Shown here piece after piece: positions 7,247 to 16,583 of a stretch of DNA of 25,385 nt. The stretch's first letter is position 1; the number at the start of each line of letters is the position of its first letter. Location: NCBI GenBank assembly GCA_023228945.1, contig JALOAI010000041.1:1-25385 (forward strand). The letters run 5' to 3'. Source of the DNA: Pigmentiphaga sp. GTDB taxonomy: Bacteria; Pseudomonadota; Gammaproteobacteria; Burkholderiales; Burkholderiaceae_B. The position numbers and the translations under genes were made by a program. The notes under the pieces were generated by a model that saw only the letters and a program-made list of their open reading frames with translations, searched no databases and was not told the DNA's origin.

Positions 7247-8684
7247 CACCCCGCTGGCGCTGGTCGGCCGCGAAGGCCGCAAGCGCCTCATCCTCGCCGT
7301 CAATGCCGCCGCGCGGGCTGAAGGGATTGCGCCCGGCATGGCGGTCGCCAGGGCGCAGGCGCTGGTGGCGGGCCTCGATGTGCGCGATGCCGATCCGGCG
7401 GGCGACGATGCCGCGCTCGAACGGCTCGCGATCTGGGCGCTCAGGCGATATTCGCCGATCGTAGCGGCCGACCCGCCCGACGGGCTGCGGCTCGACATGG
7501 CCGGAGCGTCGCATCTGCTGGGCGGCGAAGAGGGGTTCGTCGCCGATCTCGCGAGGCGGCTCGCCGACACAGGCATCGCCGCGCGGATCGCCATCGCGCC
7601 CACCTATGGCGCGGCGCATGGTCTCGCGCGCTTTAGCCGGTCACCCACCATCATCGTTGGCCCTGACGGCATGGAAGCCAGTCTTGCACCGCTGCCGATC
7701 GCGGCGCTGCGGCTCGATACCGCCACGATCGATGCGCTGCGCCGTCTCGGCATCGACAGCATCGGCGAACTCGCCGCCATGCCGCGCGCGCCGATGACCC
7801 TGCGGTTCGGACCCGAGGTCGGCCGCCGTCTCGATCAGGCCTATGGCCGCACCGGCGAGCCGTTCGAACTGGTCGAAGCGCCCGAGCTGATCCGGGTGCG
7901 CCGCGCCTTTGCCGAACCGATCGGCGCGCCCGAGACGCTGGCGCGCTATACCGGCAAGCTCGTCGTCCAGCTCTGCGAGGAACTGGAACGGCAGGGCCTT
8001 AGCGCGCGCCGCCTAGATCTGCTGTTCACGCGCGTCGACAATCGCATCGAGGCAATCCGCGCCGGGACGGCGAAGCCACTGCGTGATGTGAAACGCATGA
8101 CCCGGCTGCTCTGCGACAGGATCGAGACCGTGGCGCCGGGGTTCGGGATCGAACTGATGACGCTGAGGGCCAGCGTGGCCGAGCCGCTCGACTATCGCAG
8201 CACGGCAACCAGCCTGATCGATCAGGCGACGCCCGATCTCTCCGATCTGGTCGATACGCTTGCCAACCGCATGGCGCACGGGCGGCTCTACCGCTGCGCG
8301 CCGACGCAAAGCGAGGTGCCCGAGCGCAGCGTCGCCCGGATCGAGCCGCTCGCCGCGCCGATCGGCGTCTCCTGGCCGAACGACTGGCCGCGCCCCTCGC
8401 GCCTGCTTGATCCGCCCGCGCCGGTGGAAGCGATGGCGCTGCTCCCCGATCACCCCCCCGCCAGTTTCACCTGGGGCGGCGTGCGCCGCCGCGTGAAGCG
8501 CGCCGATGGTCCCGAACGCATCTTCGGCGAATGGTGGGTGCGCGATGGCGAGATGTCGGCGGTCAGGGACTATTTCCAGGTCGAGGATGAGGCGGGCGAG
8601 CGCTTCTGGCTATTCCGCAGGGGCGACGGCGAAGATCCCGGCACCGGCGACCATCGCTGGTATCTGCACGGGATCTTCGCATGA
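7161..8684 (+). CDS. imuB: ImuB, Y-family polymerase-like mutasome scaffold
   Basis: ImuB resembles Y-family DNA polymerases but lacks the catalytic acidic triad; it links DnaE2 to the sliding clamp. The 507-residue product starts MSRAVSLYLPSWPTDRLIR, a hallmark ImuB N-terminus, and includes GLRLDMAGASHLLGGEE near 107-123 and IGELAAMPRAPMTLRFG near 206-222. The C-terminal part ends with a conserved region, FGEWWVRDGEMSAVRDYF, and WYLHGIFA. I did not find an obvious clamp-binding motif of the QLPLWG kind. It starts within imuA and its stop overlaps the dnaE2 start as ATGA. Length is normal for the family. Confidence 0.93.
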   Translation: MSRAVSLYLPSWPTDRLIRMLGASAPPPDTPLALVGREGRKRLILAVNAAARAEGIAPGMAVARAQALVAGLDVRDADPAGDDAALERLAIWALRRYSPIVAADPPDGLRLDMAGASHLLGGEEGFVADLARRLADTGIAARIAIAPTYGAAHGLARFSRSPTIIVGPDGMEASLAPLPIAALRLDTATIDALRRLGIDSIGELAAMPRAPMTLRFGPEVGRRLDQAYGRTGEPFELVEAPELIRVRRAFAEPIGAPETLARYTGKLVVQLCEELERQGLSARRLDLLFTRVDNRIEAIRAGTAKPLRDVKRMTRLLCDRIETVAPGFGIELMTLRASVAEPLDYRSTATSLIDQATPDLSDLVDTLANRMAHGRLYRCAPTQSEVPERSVARIEPLAAPIGVSWPNDWPRPSRLLDPPAPVEAMALLPDHPPASFTWGGVRRRVKRADGPERIFGEWWVRDGEMSAVRDYFQVEDEAGERFWLFRRGDGEDPGTGDHRWYLHGIFA

Positions 8685-11600
8685 GCGGTTACGTCGAACT
8701 GCAATGCGCGTCGCATTTCTCGTTCCTGCGCGGGGCGAGCAGCGCCGAGGAACTGTTCGCCACAGCGGCGGTGCTGGGGATAAAGGCGCTGGCGATCACC
8801 GATCGCAATAATCTGGCGGGGATCGTGCGCGCCCATGTCGCGGCGAAGGAAACGGGGGTGCGGCTCATCGTCGGCTGCCGGCTGATCCTCGCCGATGGCA
8901 CGGACTTGCTCGTCTATCCGACTGACCGGCCTGCCTATGCCGGGCTCTGCCGGATGCTGTCGGTCGGCAAGGCCCGCGCCGGCAAGGCGAAGTGCGAACT
9001 GCATTGGGACGATCTCGCCGACTGGGGCGACGGCCTGATCGCCATGCTCGTGCCCGATGCGGCCGACGATGTAACCGCCCTGCGCCTCCGCCGCCTCGCA
9101 TCTCTCTTTCCGGCCCGCTGCTACATGGCCCTGACCTTGCGCCGCCGCCCTCGCGATTTCCTGCGGCTGCATGATCTGGTGAACATGGCGGCGCAGGCGG
9201 GCGTGCCGACCGTCACCACCAATGACGTGCTGTTCCACCATCCCGAGCGCCGGATGCTTCAGGATGTGATGACCTGCATCCGCGAAGGCCGCACCATCGA
9301 CGATGTCGGGTTCGCGAAGAACCGCCATGCCGATCGTTACCTGAAGCCCCCGGAAGAGATGGCCCGGCTGTTCCGGCTCTGGCCCGAAGCGGTCGCACGC
9401 TCGGTCGAACTGGCGAATCGCTGCCGGTTCAGCCTCGACGAACTGGCCTATCAATATCCGCATGAAGTGGTCGACGATGGCCTGACCGCACAGGCGACAT
9501 TGGAGAAGCGGACCTGGGCGGGAGCCAAAGAACGCTACCCTGAAGGCCTGCCTGAAGATGTCGCGGCGACGCTACGGCATGAGTTGGGTCTGATCGAGAG
9601 TCTCGATTATGCGCCTTACTTTCTGACGGTCGATTCGATCGTCCGCTTCGCGCGTTCGCAGGGCATTCTCTGCCAGGGGCGTGGCTCGGCCGCCAACAGC
9701 GCGGTCTGCTATGTGCTCGGCATCACCTCGATCGATCCCTCGCGCAACAACCTGCTGTTCGAGCGGTTCGTCAGCGAGGAGCGGCGCGAGCCGCCCGACA
9801 TCGATGTCGATTTCGAGCACCAGCGCCGCGAGGAAGTGATCCAGTGGGTCTATGAGAGCTATGGCAGAACCCGCGCCGCGCTCTGCTCGACCGTGATCCG
9901 TTATCGCGCCAAGGGCGCGCTGCGCGACGTCGGCAAGGCAATGGGCCTGCCCGAGGATATGATCGCGCTGCTGTCCTCGCAGATCTGGGGCTGGTCGACC
10001 GAGGGCGCGGAACCGAAGCACGCCGAGGAACTGAACCTCAACCTCGACGATCGCCGCCTCCGGCTGACCCTCGATCTCGCCCGCCAGCTCATCGGCACCC
10101 CGCGCCACCTGTCGCAGCACCCCGGCGGATTCGTGCTGACCGAGGACCGGCTCGACGAACTGGTCCCGATCGAGCCCGCCGCGATGGAAGACCGCCAGGT
10201 GATCGAATGGGACAAGGATGATGTCGATGCGCTCAAGATGATGAAGGTCGATGTGCTGGCGCTGGGGATGCTCTCGGCGATGCGGCGCGGGTTCGACCTG
10301 CTTCGCGACCATAAGGGCATCAATGTCGATCTGGCGTCGATCCCGGCGGAGGATCCGCGCACCTACGCCATGATCCGCAAGGCCGACACGCTCGGCACCT
10401 TCCAGATCGAGAGCCGGGCGCAGATGGCGATGCTCCCGCGCATGCGCCCACGCACATACTATGACCTCGTCATCCAGGTCGCAATCGTCCGGCCCGGCCC
10501 GATCCAGGGCGACATGGTCCATCCCTATCTGCGCCGCCGCGAGGGGCAGGAGAAGGTCGATTTTCCGACGCCCGAACTGGAGAAGGTTCTCGGCAAGACC
10601 CTCGGCGTTCCGCTGTTCCAGGAGCAGGCCATGCAGGTCGCGATGGTCTGCGCCGGGTTCAGCGCGGCCGAGGCCGATCAGCTCCGCCGCGCCATGGCCA
10701 CGTTCAAGCACACCGGCGGCGTGGTCAATTTCCGCGAGCGGCTGATGAGCGGCATGATCGAGCGCGGTTACACAGAGGAGTTCGCCGGGAAGATCATCGG
10801 CCAGCTCGAAGGGTTCGGTAGCTATGGGTTCCCCGAATCCCATGCCGCGAGTTTCGCGCTGATCGCCTATGCCAGCGCCTGGCTCAAATGCTGGCACCCC
10901 GATGTCTTCTGCGCCGCGCTCCTGAACAGCCAGCCCATGGGCTTCTACCCGCCCGCGCAGATCGTGCGCGACGCGCAGAGCCACGGCGTCGAGGTGCGGC
11001 CGGTCTGCATCAACGCTTCGCGCTGGGACTGCACGCTCGAGCCGACCCGCGACCATCGTTTCGCGGTCCGGCTTGGGTTGGGCCGGGTGTCCGGCCTCGC
11101 CAACGCCCATGCCGCCGCCATCGTCGCGGCCCGTGCCGGGCAGCCCTATCGGGACGTCGATGACCTCTGGCGCCGCGCCGGCGTGCCTGCGGCCGCGCTG
11201 GTCAAGCTGGCGGAAGCCGATGCATTCCGCCCGGCGTTCGGGCAGGCGCGGCGCGAGGCGCTGTGGGCGATCAAGGCGCTGCGCGACGAGCCCCTACCGC
11301 TGTTCGCGGCGAGCGCCAGCGACGACGGACGCCCGCCCGCCGAGATCGTCGAGGAAGCGTTGCGGCTGAAGGCAATGACGGCGGGCCGCGAGGTGGTCGA
11401 GGATTATCGGCATACCGGCCTGACCCTGCGCCAGCATCCGCTTGCTTTCCTGCGCGGAGAACTGGCGCGCCAACGCTTCCTGTCCTGTGCTGATGCCCAT
11501 GCGCTGAAGGACGGTCGCCAGGTTCGCACCGCCGGGCTGGTGCTGGTCCGGCAGCGCCCCGGATCGGCGAAGAACGTCACCTTCATCACTATCGAGGACG

Positions 11601-11932
11601 AAACCGGCATCGCCAATCTCGTCGTCTGGCCGGACCTCTATGAAAAGCAGCGGCGGATCGTCCTGACCAGCGCGATGCTCGGCATTCAGGGACGCATCCA
11701 GCGCGAGGGCGATGTCATCCATCTGATCTGCGCGAAGCTGTTCGATCTCACGCCCTTGCTCTCGACCTTGAGCGAACTGGGGGATGCGTTCCCGAAACCC
11801 GGCGGGCGCGGCGATGGCGCACGCTTCGGTGCGACGGACGATCCCCGCGAGCGGCCGCCTCCGATGGCTGGACTGCGAGGAGCGGACCGCCATGAAGGCG
11901 CGCTCAGGGTGAAGTCGCGTAACTTCCATTGA
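8681..11932 (+). CDS. dnaE2: Error-prone DNA polymerase DnaE2 (ImuC)
   Basis: DnaE2 is the C-family polymerase that performs lesion bypass in the ImuABC mutasome. The 1083-residue protein begins with a PHP domain (YVELQCASHFSFLRGAS), degenerate compared with replicative DnaE. The polymerase core shows CQGRGSAANSAVCY and the catalytic aspartates in PDIDVDF (D373 and D375). The finger and helix-hairpin-helix regions follow, and an OB-fold sits near the C-terminus (RTAGLVLVRQRPGSAKNVTFITIEDETG, in segments). The ATG overlaps the imuB stop by four bases. The gene is full length without frameshifts, so the mutasome appears intact. No strong terminator hairpin is visible in the 86 bases after the stop. 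Confidence 0.95.
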   Translation: MSGYVELQCASHFSFLRGASSAEELFATAAVLGIKALAITDRNNLAGIVRAHVAAKETGVRLIVGCRLILADGTDLLVYPTDRPAYAGLCRMLSVGKARAGKAKCELHWDDLADWGDGLIAMLVPDAADDVTALRLRRLASLFPARCYMALTLRRRPRDFLRLHDLVNMAAQAGVPTVTTNDVLFHHPERRMLQDVMTCIREGRTIDDVGFAKNRHADRYLKPPEEMARLFRLWPEAVARSVELANRCRFSLDELAYQYPHEVVDDGLTAQATLEKRTWAGAKERYPEGLPEDVAATLRHELGLIESLDYAPYFLTVDSIVRFARSQGILCQGRGSAANSAVCYVLGITSIDPSRNNLLFERFVSEERREPPDIDVDFEHQRREEVIQWVYESYGRTRAALCSTVIRYRAKGALRDVGKAMGLPEDMIALLSSQIWGWSTEGAEPKHAEELNLNLDDRRLRLTLDLARQLIGTPRHLSQHPGGFVLTEDRLDELVPIEPAAMEDRQVIEWDKDDVDALKMMKVDVLALGMLSAMRRGFDLLRDHKGINVDLASIPAEDPRTYAMIRKADTLGTFQIESRAQMAMLPRMRPRTYYDLVIQVAIVRPGPIQGDMVHPYLRRREGQEKVDFPTPELEKVLGKTLGVPLFQEQAMQVAMVCAGFSAAEADQLRRAMATFKHTGGVVNFRERLMSGMIERGYTEEFAGKIIGQLEGFGSYGFPESHAASFALIAYASAWLKCWHPDVFCAALLNSQPMGFYPPAQIVRDAQSHGVEVRPVCINASRWDCTLEPTRDHRFAVRLGLGRVSGLANAHAAAIVAARAGQPYRDVDDLWRRAGVPAAALVKLAEADAFRPAFGQARREALWAIKALRDEPLPLFAASASDDGRPPAEIVEEALRLKAMTAGREVVEDYRHTGLTLRQHPLAFLRGELARQRFLSCADAHALKDGRQVRTAGLVLVRQRPGSAKNVTFITIEDETGIANLVVWPDLYEKQRRIVLTSAMLGIQGRIQREGDVIHLICAKLFDLTPLLSTLSELGDAFPKPGGRGDGARFGATDDPRERPPPMAGLRGADRHEGALRVKSRNFH

Positions 11933-12018
11933 GCCTTATGACGATTGCTGCACGCGCGCCGCTCGTTCAAAGCTGATCGCGATCACAAACTTTCCATGAA
12001 GAAAGGGCGGCAAAGAGA

Positions 12019-12477
12019 ATGAGTTTGGAGACGGTGAAGGCGTTTATGGCTGCCCATGCCCCGGATATCGAAATCCTGGAAACACAGGCCAGCACTGCGA
12101 CGGTGGCTGAAGCGGCGGCAGCCCATGGCGTGGAGCCCGCGCAGATCGCCAAGACGCTCTCTTTGCGGATCGGCGATCGTGTCGTGCTGCTGGTTACCGC
12201 TGGCGACGCGCGTCTCGACAATGCCAAGGCCAGGGCGGTTTTCGGAGGCAAGGCCAAGATGCTGGGCCGGGAAGAGGTGGAGGCGATCACGGGACACCCT
12301 GTGGGTGGCGTATGCCCGTTTGGCCTTGCATCGGCCCTGCCGGTCTATTGCGATGAAAGCCTGCGCCCGTTTGCCGTCGTCATTCCGGCGGCGGGCGCCA
12401 CGAACGCAGCTTTGCGGATCGAGCCTGATCGGATGGTGGAGATCACTGGCGCGCAATGGGTCGACGTCTGCAAATAG
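12019..12477 (+). CDS. YbaK/EbsC-family aminoacyl-tRNA deacylase
   Basis: This 152-residue protein matches the YbaK/ProX deacylase fold, which hydrolyses mischarged tRNAs such as Cys-tRNA(Pro) or Ala-tRNA(Pro). Visible landmarks are the early segment TVAEAAAAHGVEPAQIAKTLSL, the core K in GGKAKMLGREEV, the GHPVGGVCPFG loop at about 94-104, which is characteristic of the family, and the final LRIEPDRMVEITGAQWVDV. It is a free-standing domain. It follows dnaE2 by 86 bases on the same strand but has no clear functional link to the mutasome. The exact substrate cannot be told from sequence. Confidence 0.88.
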   Translation: MSLETVKAFMAAHAPDIEILETQASTATVAEAAAAHGVEPAQIAKTLSLRIGDRVVLLVTAGDARLDNAKARAVFGGKAKMLGREEVEAITGHPVGGVCPFGLASALPVYCDESLRPFAVVIPAAGATNAALRIEPDRMVEITGAQWVDVCK

Positions 12478-12516
12478 CGCCTGCACTTCCACCGCGCCTG
12501 AAGCGCCGTCGCTCGC

Positions 12517-12972
12517 TCATTCACGACTGCGCGGTTTCTCGGCGGGGCATTGGTAATCCCTAACTTCGCTTTCGCCTTCACGATACCATCGGGCTCCGGC
12601 ATCGGGCGAACTGGCCTTATGGTAACAGATTTCCGGTGCGCTCCCATCGAGCCCCATCGAAATCATCCAGTTATGGGCGCCGCACAGATGCGCCTCGCAC
12701 CCCCAGCTATGAATGCGGCCATCTGCAATCCAGATCGGCGTCCTGGGGCCATCCGGCGCGAGGAGTCGCTGACGAACCTCCACGTCCGACACAGCGCGTT
12801 CAACGGCCTGTGTGACAAGCGGGTGCGTCAGGAAGTGCGGTACTCTTACGTCATGGGGGTATTTTCCATCATAGGCCGTCAAGAGCGGGGCTTCCCCCGC
12901 TGACGCAGGAAATGCGGCAATAAACAACAGTGCGGTGGCAATGCGAATACCCGAGCTGAAGTCAGGCGCCAT
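12517..12972 (-). CDS. Secreted Ivy-like lysozyme inhibitor
   Basis: The 151-residue product begins with a likely signal peptide (hydrophobic stretch IATALLFIAAFPASAG at about 10-26). In the mature part, CEAHLCGAHNW at 92-102 corresponds to the Cys-x-x-His-x-Cys loop of Ivy-type inhibitors (CKPHDC in E. coli), which plugs the lysozyme active site. It would act in the periplasm against host or competitor lysozymes. The spacing of the loop relative to the C-terminus is shorter than in E. coli Ivy and the loop is not identical, so this is a family-level call. It is read toward ybaK and lies just downstream of another secreted protein gene on the same strand. Confidence 0.6.
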   Translation of the reverse strand: MAPDFSSGIRIATALLFIAAFPASAGEAPLLTAYDGKYPHDVRVPHFLTHPLVTQAVERAVSDVEVRQRLLAPDGPRTPIWIADGRIHSWGCEAHLCGAHNWMISMGLDGSAPEICYHKASSPDAGARWYREGESEVRDYQCPAEKPRSRE

Positions 12973-12981
12973 CGCGGATTA

Positions 12982-13467
12982 TCATGGAATGGTTTCCGCC
13001 TGGGCCGCCGCCACACAATCCCGCAACCGCTGAACGTCCTCAGCATATCCTGTTACGCTGCGCAGGCCATACGCTCTCGGCCACAATGTGATCGACTGCC
13101 GATCGGGATCGCTGGCGATTTTACCCGACCCAACGCAAATGAGCCTGGCGAGACCGGGTCTTTCCCGATCCGCAACCTCGGCGTCATTCAGAACAAGAAT
13201 GACGCCGCGGGTCGAATTTAAGCTGCCTTCAGAGCGGATGCAGCGCGTAACCTCGTCAGCAGTGACCATCCGGTCCAAGCAATTGTCCATCCCGGCATCG
13301 GTCACGGCGATATTGGATCTGTCGAGGAGCAGGCTCAGATACCGCACCTGGCTCATGCGAGCCTCGTTCATCGTCAGGACGCCGAGTGTTGCGGTCGGAT
13401 CGGCGTCAGCGGCATGCACCGGTTCGGATATCACCCAAAAGGCAAGAAGAGTAAGAGCGCGCTTCAC
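12982..13467 (-). CDS. Secreted protein of unknown function
   Basis: I do not recognise a family. With a GTG start at 13467 the product has 161 residues and begins with a good signal peptide (VKRALTLLAFWVISEPVHA). An upstream ATG at 13581 would add 38 residues ahead of the signal and is less likely. The mature part has four cysteines, two of them close together (DNCLDRMVTADEVTRC), which could form disulfides. The stop is nine bases before the Ivy-like gene, so the two form a probable secreted-protein operon. Confidence 0.55.
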   Translation of the reverse strand: MKRALTLLAFWVISEPVHAADADPTATLGVLTMNEARMSQVRYLSLLLDRSNIAVTDAGMDNCLDRMVTADEVTRCIRSEGSLNSTRGVILVLNDAEVADRERPGLARLICVGSGKIASDPDRQSITLWPRAYGLRSVTGYAEDVQRLRDCVAAAQAETIP

Positions 13468-13695
13468 GGAAAGCAGCTTAAGGTTCGCATATCGACCGAG
13501 CAAGCTCGCACCGCCGGCTAGGCGCGATGTGAGCGCTGATACCGGTGCGGAGCGCGGGCGCTCATTGCCGAGCGGGGCCATGTCGTTGCCGCCTCGCAGA
13601 TGAACAATCCGGCGGCCGTCGGGCGCTACCCAATATCCGGGGCCGCGCTTGTGCCGCGAGGATATGTGCCGCGCGGCGGCTCATCCACCTTTGCA

Positions 13696-13727
13696 GGCTG
13701 GAGCGAAGCCGATGCCTCGCTCCAGCC
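13696..13727 (-). terminator. Strong hairpin downstream of the ydcH-like gene
   Basis: A perfect 11-bp inverted repeat, GGCTGGAGCGA/TCGCTCCAGCC with a 10-base loop, starts 17 bases past the stop of the YdcH gene. There is no following U run, so it may stop transcription only in part or protect the 3' end of the message. The rest of the gap between 13468 and 13744 shows no gene I can support. Confidence 0.5.
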
Positions 13728-13744
13728 ATCCTGCCACCGGAAGG

Positions 13745-13930
13745 TCAGGCGGCAGCCAGCTTGCGGTCCGATCGCTCGAGCAGCGCGATCTGATCCTTGA
13801 TGGCGAGCTTCAGCTTCTTGAGCCGGAGGATGCGCGCCTGATCGGGAAGCGGCCTGCGGCTTTCCTCACCGATCTCCTGTTCGAGACGTGCGTGCCTTTG
13901 CATCAGTTGATGCAAGCGATTTTGGGACAT
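13745..13930 (-). CDS. YdcH family (DUF465) small protein
   Basis: The 61-residue product fits YdcH/DUF465: R-H-A-R-L-E near the start, then RRPLPDQARILRLKKLKLAI and KDQIALLE. It is predicted to be a charged helical hairpin. Function in the family is unknown. The start is well supported by AAGGAG seven bases before the ATG. A strong hairpin follows the stop, so it appears to be a single-gene unit. Confidence 0.85.
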   Translation of the reverse strand: MSQNRLHQLMQRHARLEQEIGEESRRPLPDQARILRLKKLKLAIKDQIALLERSDRKLAAA

Positions 13931-14074
13931 TGCCTACTCCTTGCAAAGTTGACCATGTTCAGGCGGGAACGACGCTGCTTCCGCACCTGTGGTCAACCTT
14001 GGTCCGGAATCTGGAAAATCAAGACGTTGGAGACGACGATTGAAACAGGCGTATGACGACGGAAAGATAAAGGC

Positions 14075-14569
14075 ATGAGGATAGGCGAGTTCGTGCGAAC
14101 ACTGGCTTTGATTACCGCGACCGCGCTGGCGGCGCCTGCATCCGCTGAACCCGCGTTTTCCGATTTTCCGGTGGCTGCGGCTTTGCAGACCGCCCCGGCC
14201 CATCCTGATTACACCGCCGATGCTGCCACATATCGCACAAGGATAAGACAGGCCGTGAACGCCGGCCCGAACGCGGCCGGACACTATGCGATCATCCCGA
14301 TCGGATGTGGTGGATCGTGCACCGTGATAGAGATGGTCGACCTGCGCGACGGCCGGATGCTGACCTTTCCGGTGGGCGGCGAGGAGTATTACCAGCTCGC
14401 GCTCGACTATCGGCTCGATAGCCGGCTGATCATCGCCGACTGGAAGGATGTGTCGGGCGGCGCGTTCAACACCTGCGTCCGGCGCTTCTACGAGATTGCC
14501 AATGGGAATTTCGTGCTGGTGGGCGAAACGCGCCGGACGGTCGAGGATCACGCACCCTGTTCGGAATAG
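14075..14569 (+). CDS. Secreted protein of unknown function (GPNxAGHY type)
   Basis: The 164-residue product starts with a signal peptide (MRIGEFVRTLALITATALAA, cleavage near ASA-EP). The mature part contains RTRIRQAVNAGPNAAGHYAI followed by IGCGGSCTVIEMVDLRDGRM, a pattern I recognise from small periplasmic or lipoprotein-like hypotheticals in proteobacteria that have no assigned function. Four cysteines, two in CGGSC, suggest disulfides. It is convergent with the flavoprotein gene, 21 bases apart. Confidence 0.7.
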   Translation: MRIGEFVRTLALITATALAAPASAEPAFSDFPVAAALQTAPAHPDYTADAATYRTRIRQAVNAGPNAAGHYAIIPIGCGGSCTVIEMVDLRDGRMLTFPVGGEEYYQLALDYRLDSRLIIADWKDVSGGAFNTCVRRFYEIANGNFVLVGETRRTVEDHAPCSE

Positions 14570-14590
14570 CGAACGAAGAAATGCCCGAGC

Positions 14591-15529
14591 TCAGCCCTGC
14601 GTCTGGAGCGTGTGCCGGTCCTGCTCGCGCAGCCAGTTGTGCGCCTTGGTCGCGGCAAGTGCGCCGTGGCCCATGGCGACGCTGATCTGGTCCAGCCCCT
14701 CCACGACGTCGCCTGCCGCAAAGAAGCCGGGAATGCCGCTGTCTTTCTCCGATCCGGCGGGCACACAGCCTTCTTCCTTCAGCGCGATACCAAGGCCGGC
14801 GGCCAGTTCAGCGCGCGGACGGCTGCCCAGCGCTGGATAGATCACATCGAATGAGAGCGACGCGTCGCGGCCTTCAAGCCGCACGTCCATCCGGTCCTCT
14901 CGAGGTTCCAGCGCGGTAAGTGCGCCCATCTCCACCACGATACCGGCTTCCTCCATTTCCGCTTGCTGCTCTGCGCTCAGTTCAGGATGGCTGAGCGGCA
15001 TCAGCGTGATATCCTCAGAATATTGTCGGAGGAACAGGGCTTCGGCGGCCCCGTCGCTGTCGCAGCCGATAATCCCGATGCGGGCATCGCTGTGCTCATA
15101 GCCGTCGCAGACCGGGCAGTAGCGCAGCACGCCCCATTCGATCGCCTGCTCGTGGAGGTCATGCGGAAGATCGACCTGGTTCAGGAAAATGCCGCTGGCG
15201 AGGATCACAGCCCGGCTTTCCCACTGCCGCTCGCTGCTAGCGGTGAGCAGGAACCCCTGACCGGCGCGTTCCAGCCCCGTCACCTCGTCCTCCTCGATCC
15301 GCGCGCCGAACTCGGCGGCGTGCCGGGTCATGCGTTCGATCAGGTCTGGTCCGGTGATGCCCTCGGGAAACCCCGGCGCATTGTGGGTCTTGGGGATGCG
15401 CAGCGCACGGCTGTTGCCGTCATGGATGACGAGGACATCGCGCCGATAGCGCGCGAGATAGAGCGCCGCCGTGAGCCCCGATGGCCCGGCGCCGATGACG
15501 ATGACCTCTGCTTGTGTGCGGCTGCTCAT
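14591..15529 (-). CDS. Thioredoxin reductase-like FAD/NAD(P)-dependent oxidoreductase
   Basis: From the ATG at 15529 the product has 312 residues. It carries the FAD-binding VIGAGPSGLTAALYLAR at 11-27, a redox-active CPVC at 138-141 (RYCPVCDGYE), an NADPH-binding GIIGCDSDGAAEALFL, and the C-terminal FAADV-type stretch FFAAGDVVEGLDQISVAMG. This is the TrxB architecture, but with CPVC in place of the CATC of classic TrxB, so it may belong to a TrxR-like branch with another partner. An ATG nine codons upstream (15556) is possible; neither start has a strong Shine-Dalgarno. It is divergent from ku. Confidence 0.85.
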   Translation of the reverse strand: MSSRTQAEVIVIGAGPSGLTAALYLARYRRDVLVIHDGNSRALRIPKTHNAPGFPEGITGPDLIERMTRHAAEFGARIEEDEVTGLERAGQGFLLTASSERQWESRAVILASGIFLNQVDLPHDLHEQAIEWGVLRYCPVCDGYEHSDARIGIIGCDSDGAAEALFLRQYSEDITLMPLSHPELSAEQQAEMEEAGIVVEMGALTALEPREDRMDVRLEGRDASLSFDVIYPALGSRPRAELAAGLGIALKEEGCVPAGSEKDSGIPGFFAAGDVVEGLDQISVAMGHGALAATKAHNWLREQDRHTLQTQG

Positions 15530-15671
15530 ATCGTCTCTACCCTGCTGCCCCGCCAACAGGCGGCGCCGTTGGAAACGTTCGACTTCGGTGACTCGGACAA
15601 TCCATGTAAAGTCGCGTGGAACGCGAGGAAGAACTGCGAATTTAAGGAGTCCGTTCCGAGGAGTCGAGAAA

Positions 15672-16580
15672 ATGGCCGCACGTCCCTATTGGAAAGGCCA
15701 GATTCGTCTGGCTCTGGTGTCTATTCCCGTCGAGATTTATTCCGCGACCCGGAGCGGCGCGAAGATCGCCTTCAACCAGATCCACGAGCCGTCCGGCAAG
15801 CGCATCAAATATGAGAAGGTCGTGCCCGGTATCGGACCGGTCGACCTCGACGAGATCGTCAAGGGCTTCGAATATTCCAAAGGCGAGTATGTCCTGCTCG
15901 ACGATGAGGAGATCGAGGGGGTCAAGCTCGAGAGCAAGAAGACGCTGGAGCTGACCCAGTTCGTCGAAGCGCACGACATCGACATGATCTACTTCGAGAA
16001 GCCCTATTACATCGTGCCCGCCGACGATCTGGCCGAGGAAGCCTTCATCGTGCTGCGCGAGGCATTGCGGCGCACCCGCAAGGTCGGTCTTGGCCAGCTC
16101 GCGATGCGGGGCCGGGAATATGTCGTCAGCATCAAGGCGTGCGGGCGCGGCATGGTGATGGAGACGCTGCGCTATGCCGACGAGGTCAATCGGGCGTCCA
16201 CCTATTTCCGCGACATCAGCGATGCCGATCCCGATGACGAACTGCTCGATCTCGCCACCACCCTGATCGACAAGAAGACGGGTAAGTTCGACGCGACCGA
16301 CTTCCATGACCGCTATGCCGATGCGCTGCGCGAACTGATCGAGCGCAAGAAGAAGGGCAAGACGCTCAACATCGAGGAGGACGACAAGGGATCCGATCCG
16401 CGCGGCTCGAACGTCGTCGACCTGATGGCGGCGCTCAAGAAATCCATCGGCAGCGGCGGCACGGCGAAGAAGGCGCCGGCCACTAAAGCACCGGCCAGGA
16501 CGGCGAGCAAACCCACGAAGGCACCGGCCAAGAAGGCGACCGGACAGCCCACGAAGTCACCCGCGCGTAAGCGGGCCTGA
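15672..16580 (+). CDS. ku: Ku, non-homologous end-joining DNA-end-binding protein
   Basis: Bacterial Ku binds double-strand ends as a homodimer and recruits LigD. The 302-residue product starts MAARPYWKGQIRLALVSIPV, the typical Ku N-terminus, and continues with FNQIHEPSGKRIKYEKV, VEAHDIDMIYFEKPYY and the core LGQLAMRGREYVVSIKACG. The C-terminus (from about 265) is a Lys/Ala/Pro-rich tail with repeated KAPA-like units, typical of Ku proteins with a basic DNA-binding extension. GAGGAG lies about 10 bases before the ATG. It is the first gene of a five-gene operon that ends with ligD and an exonuclease. Confidence 0.95.
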   Translation: MAARPYWKGQIRLALVSIPVEIYSATRSGAKIAFNQIHEPSGKRIKYEKVVPGIGPVDLDEIVKGFEYSKGEYVLLDDEEIEGVKLESKKTLELTQFVEAHDIDMIYFEKPYYIVPADDLAEEAFIVLREALRRTRKVGLGQLAMRGREYVVSIKACGRGMVMETLRYADEVNRASTYFRDISDADPDDELLDLATTLIDKKTGKFDATDFHDRYADALRELIERKKKGKTLNIEEDDKGSDPRGSNVVDLMAALKKSIGSGGTAKKAPATKAPARTASKPTKAPAKKATGQPTKSPARKRA

Positions 16581-16583
16581 TCG

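Noticed and set aside
9572..11110. Long minus-strand open frame (512 codons) inside dnaE2
   Set aside because: It lies fully antisense to a gene with clear DnaE2 motifs; high GC makes such mirror frames common. The translation is rich in His, Arg, Asp and Ala without recognisable motifs.
15529..15672. EcfG-type general-stress promoter (GGAAC-N16/17-CGTT) upstream of ku
   Set aside because: GGAAC occurs at about 15618 but no GTT element lies at the required spacing; the next CGTT is too far away.
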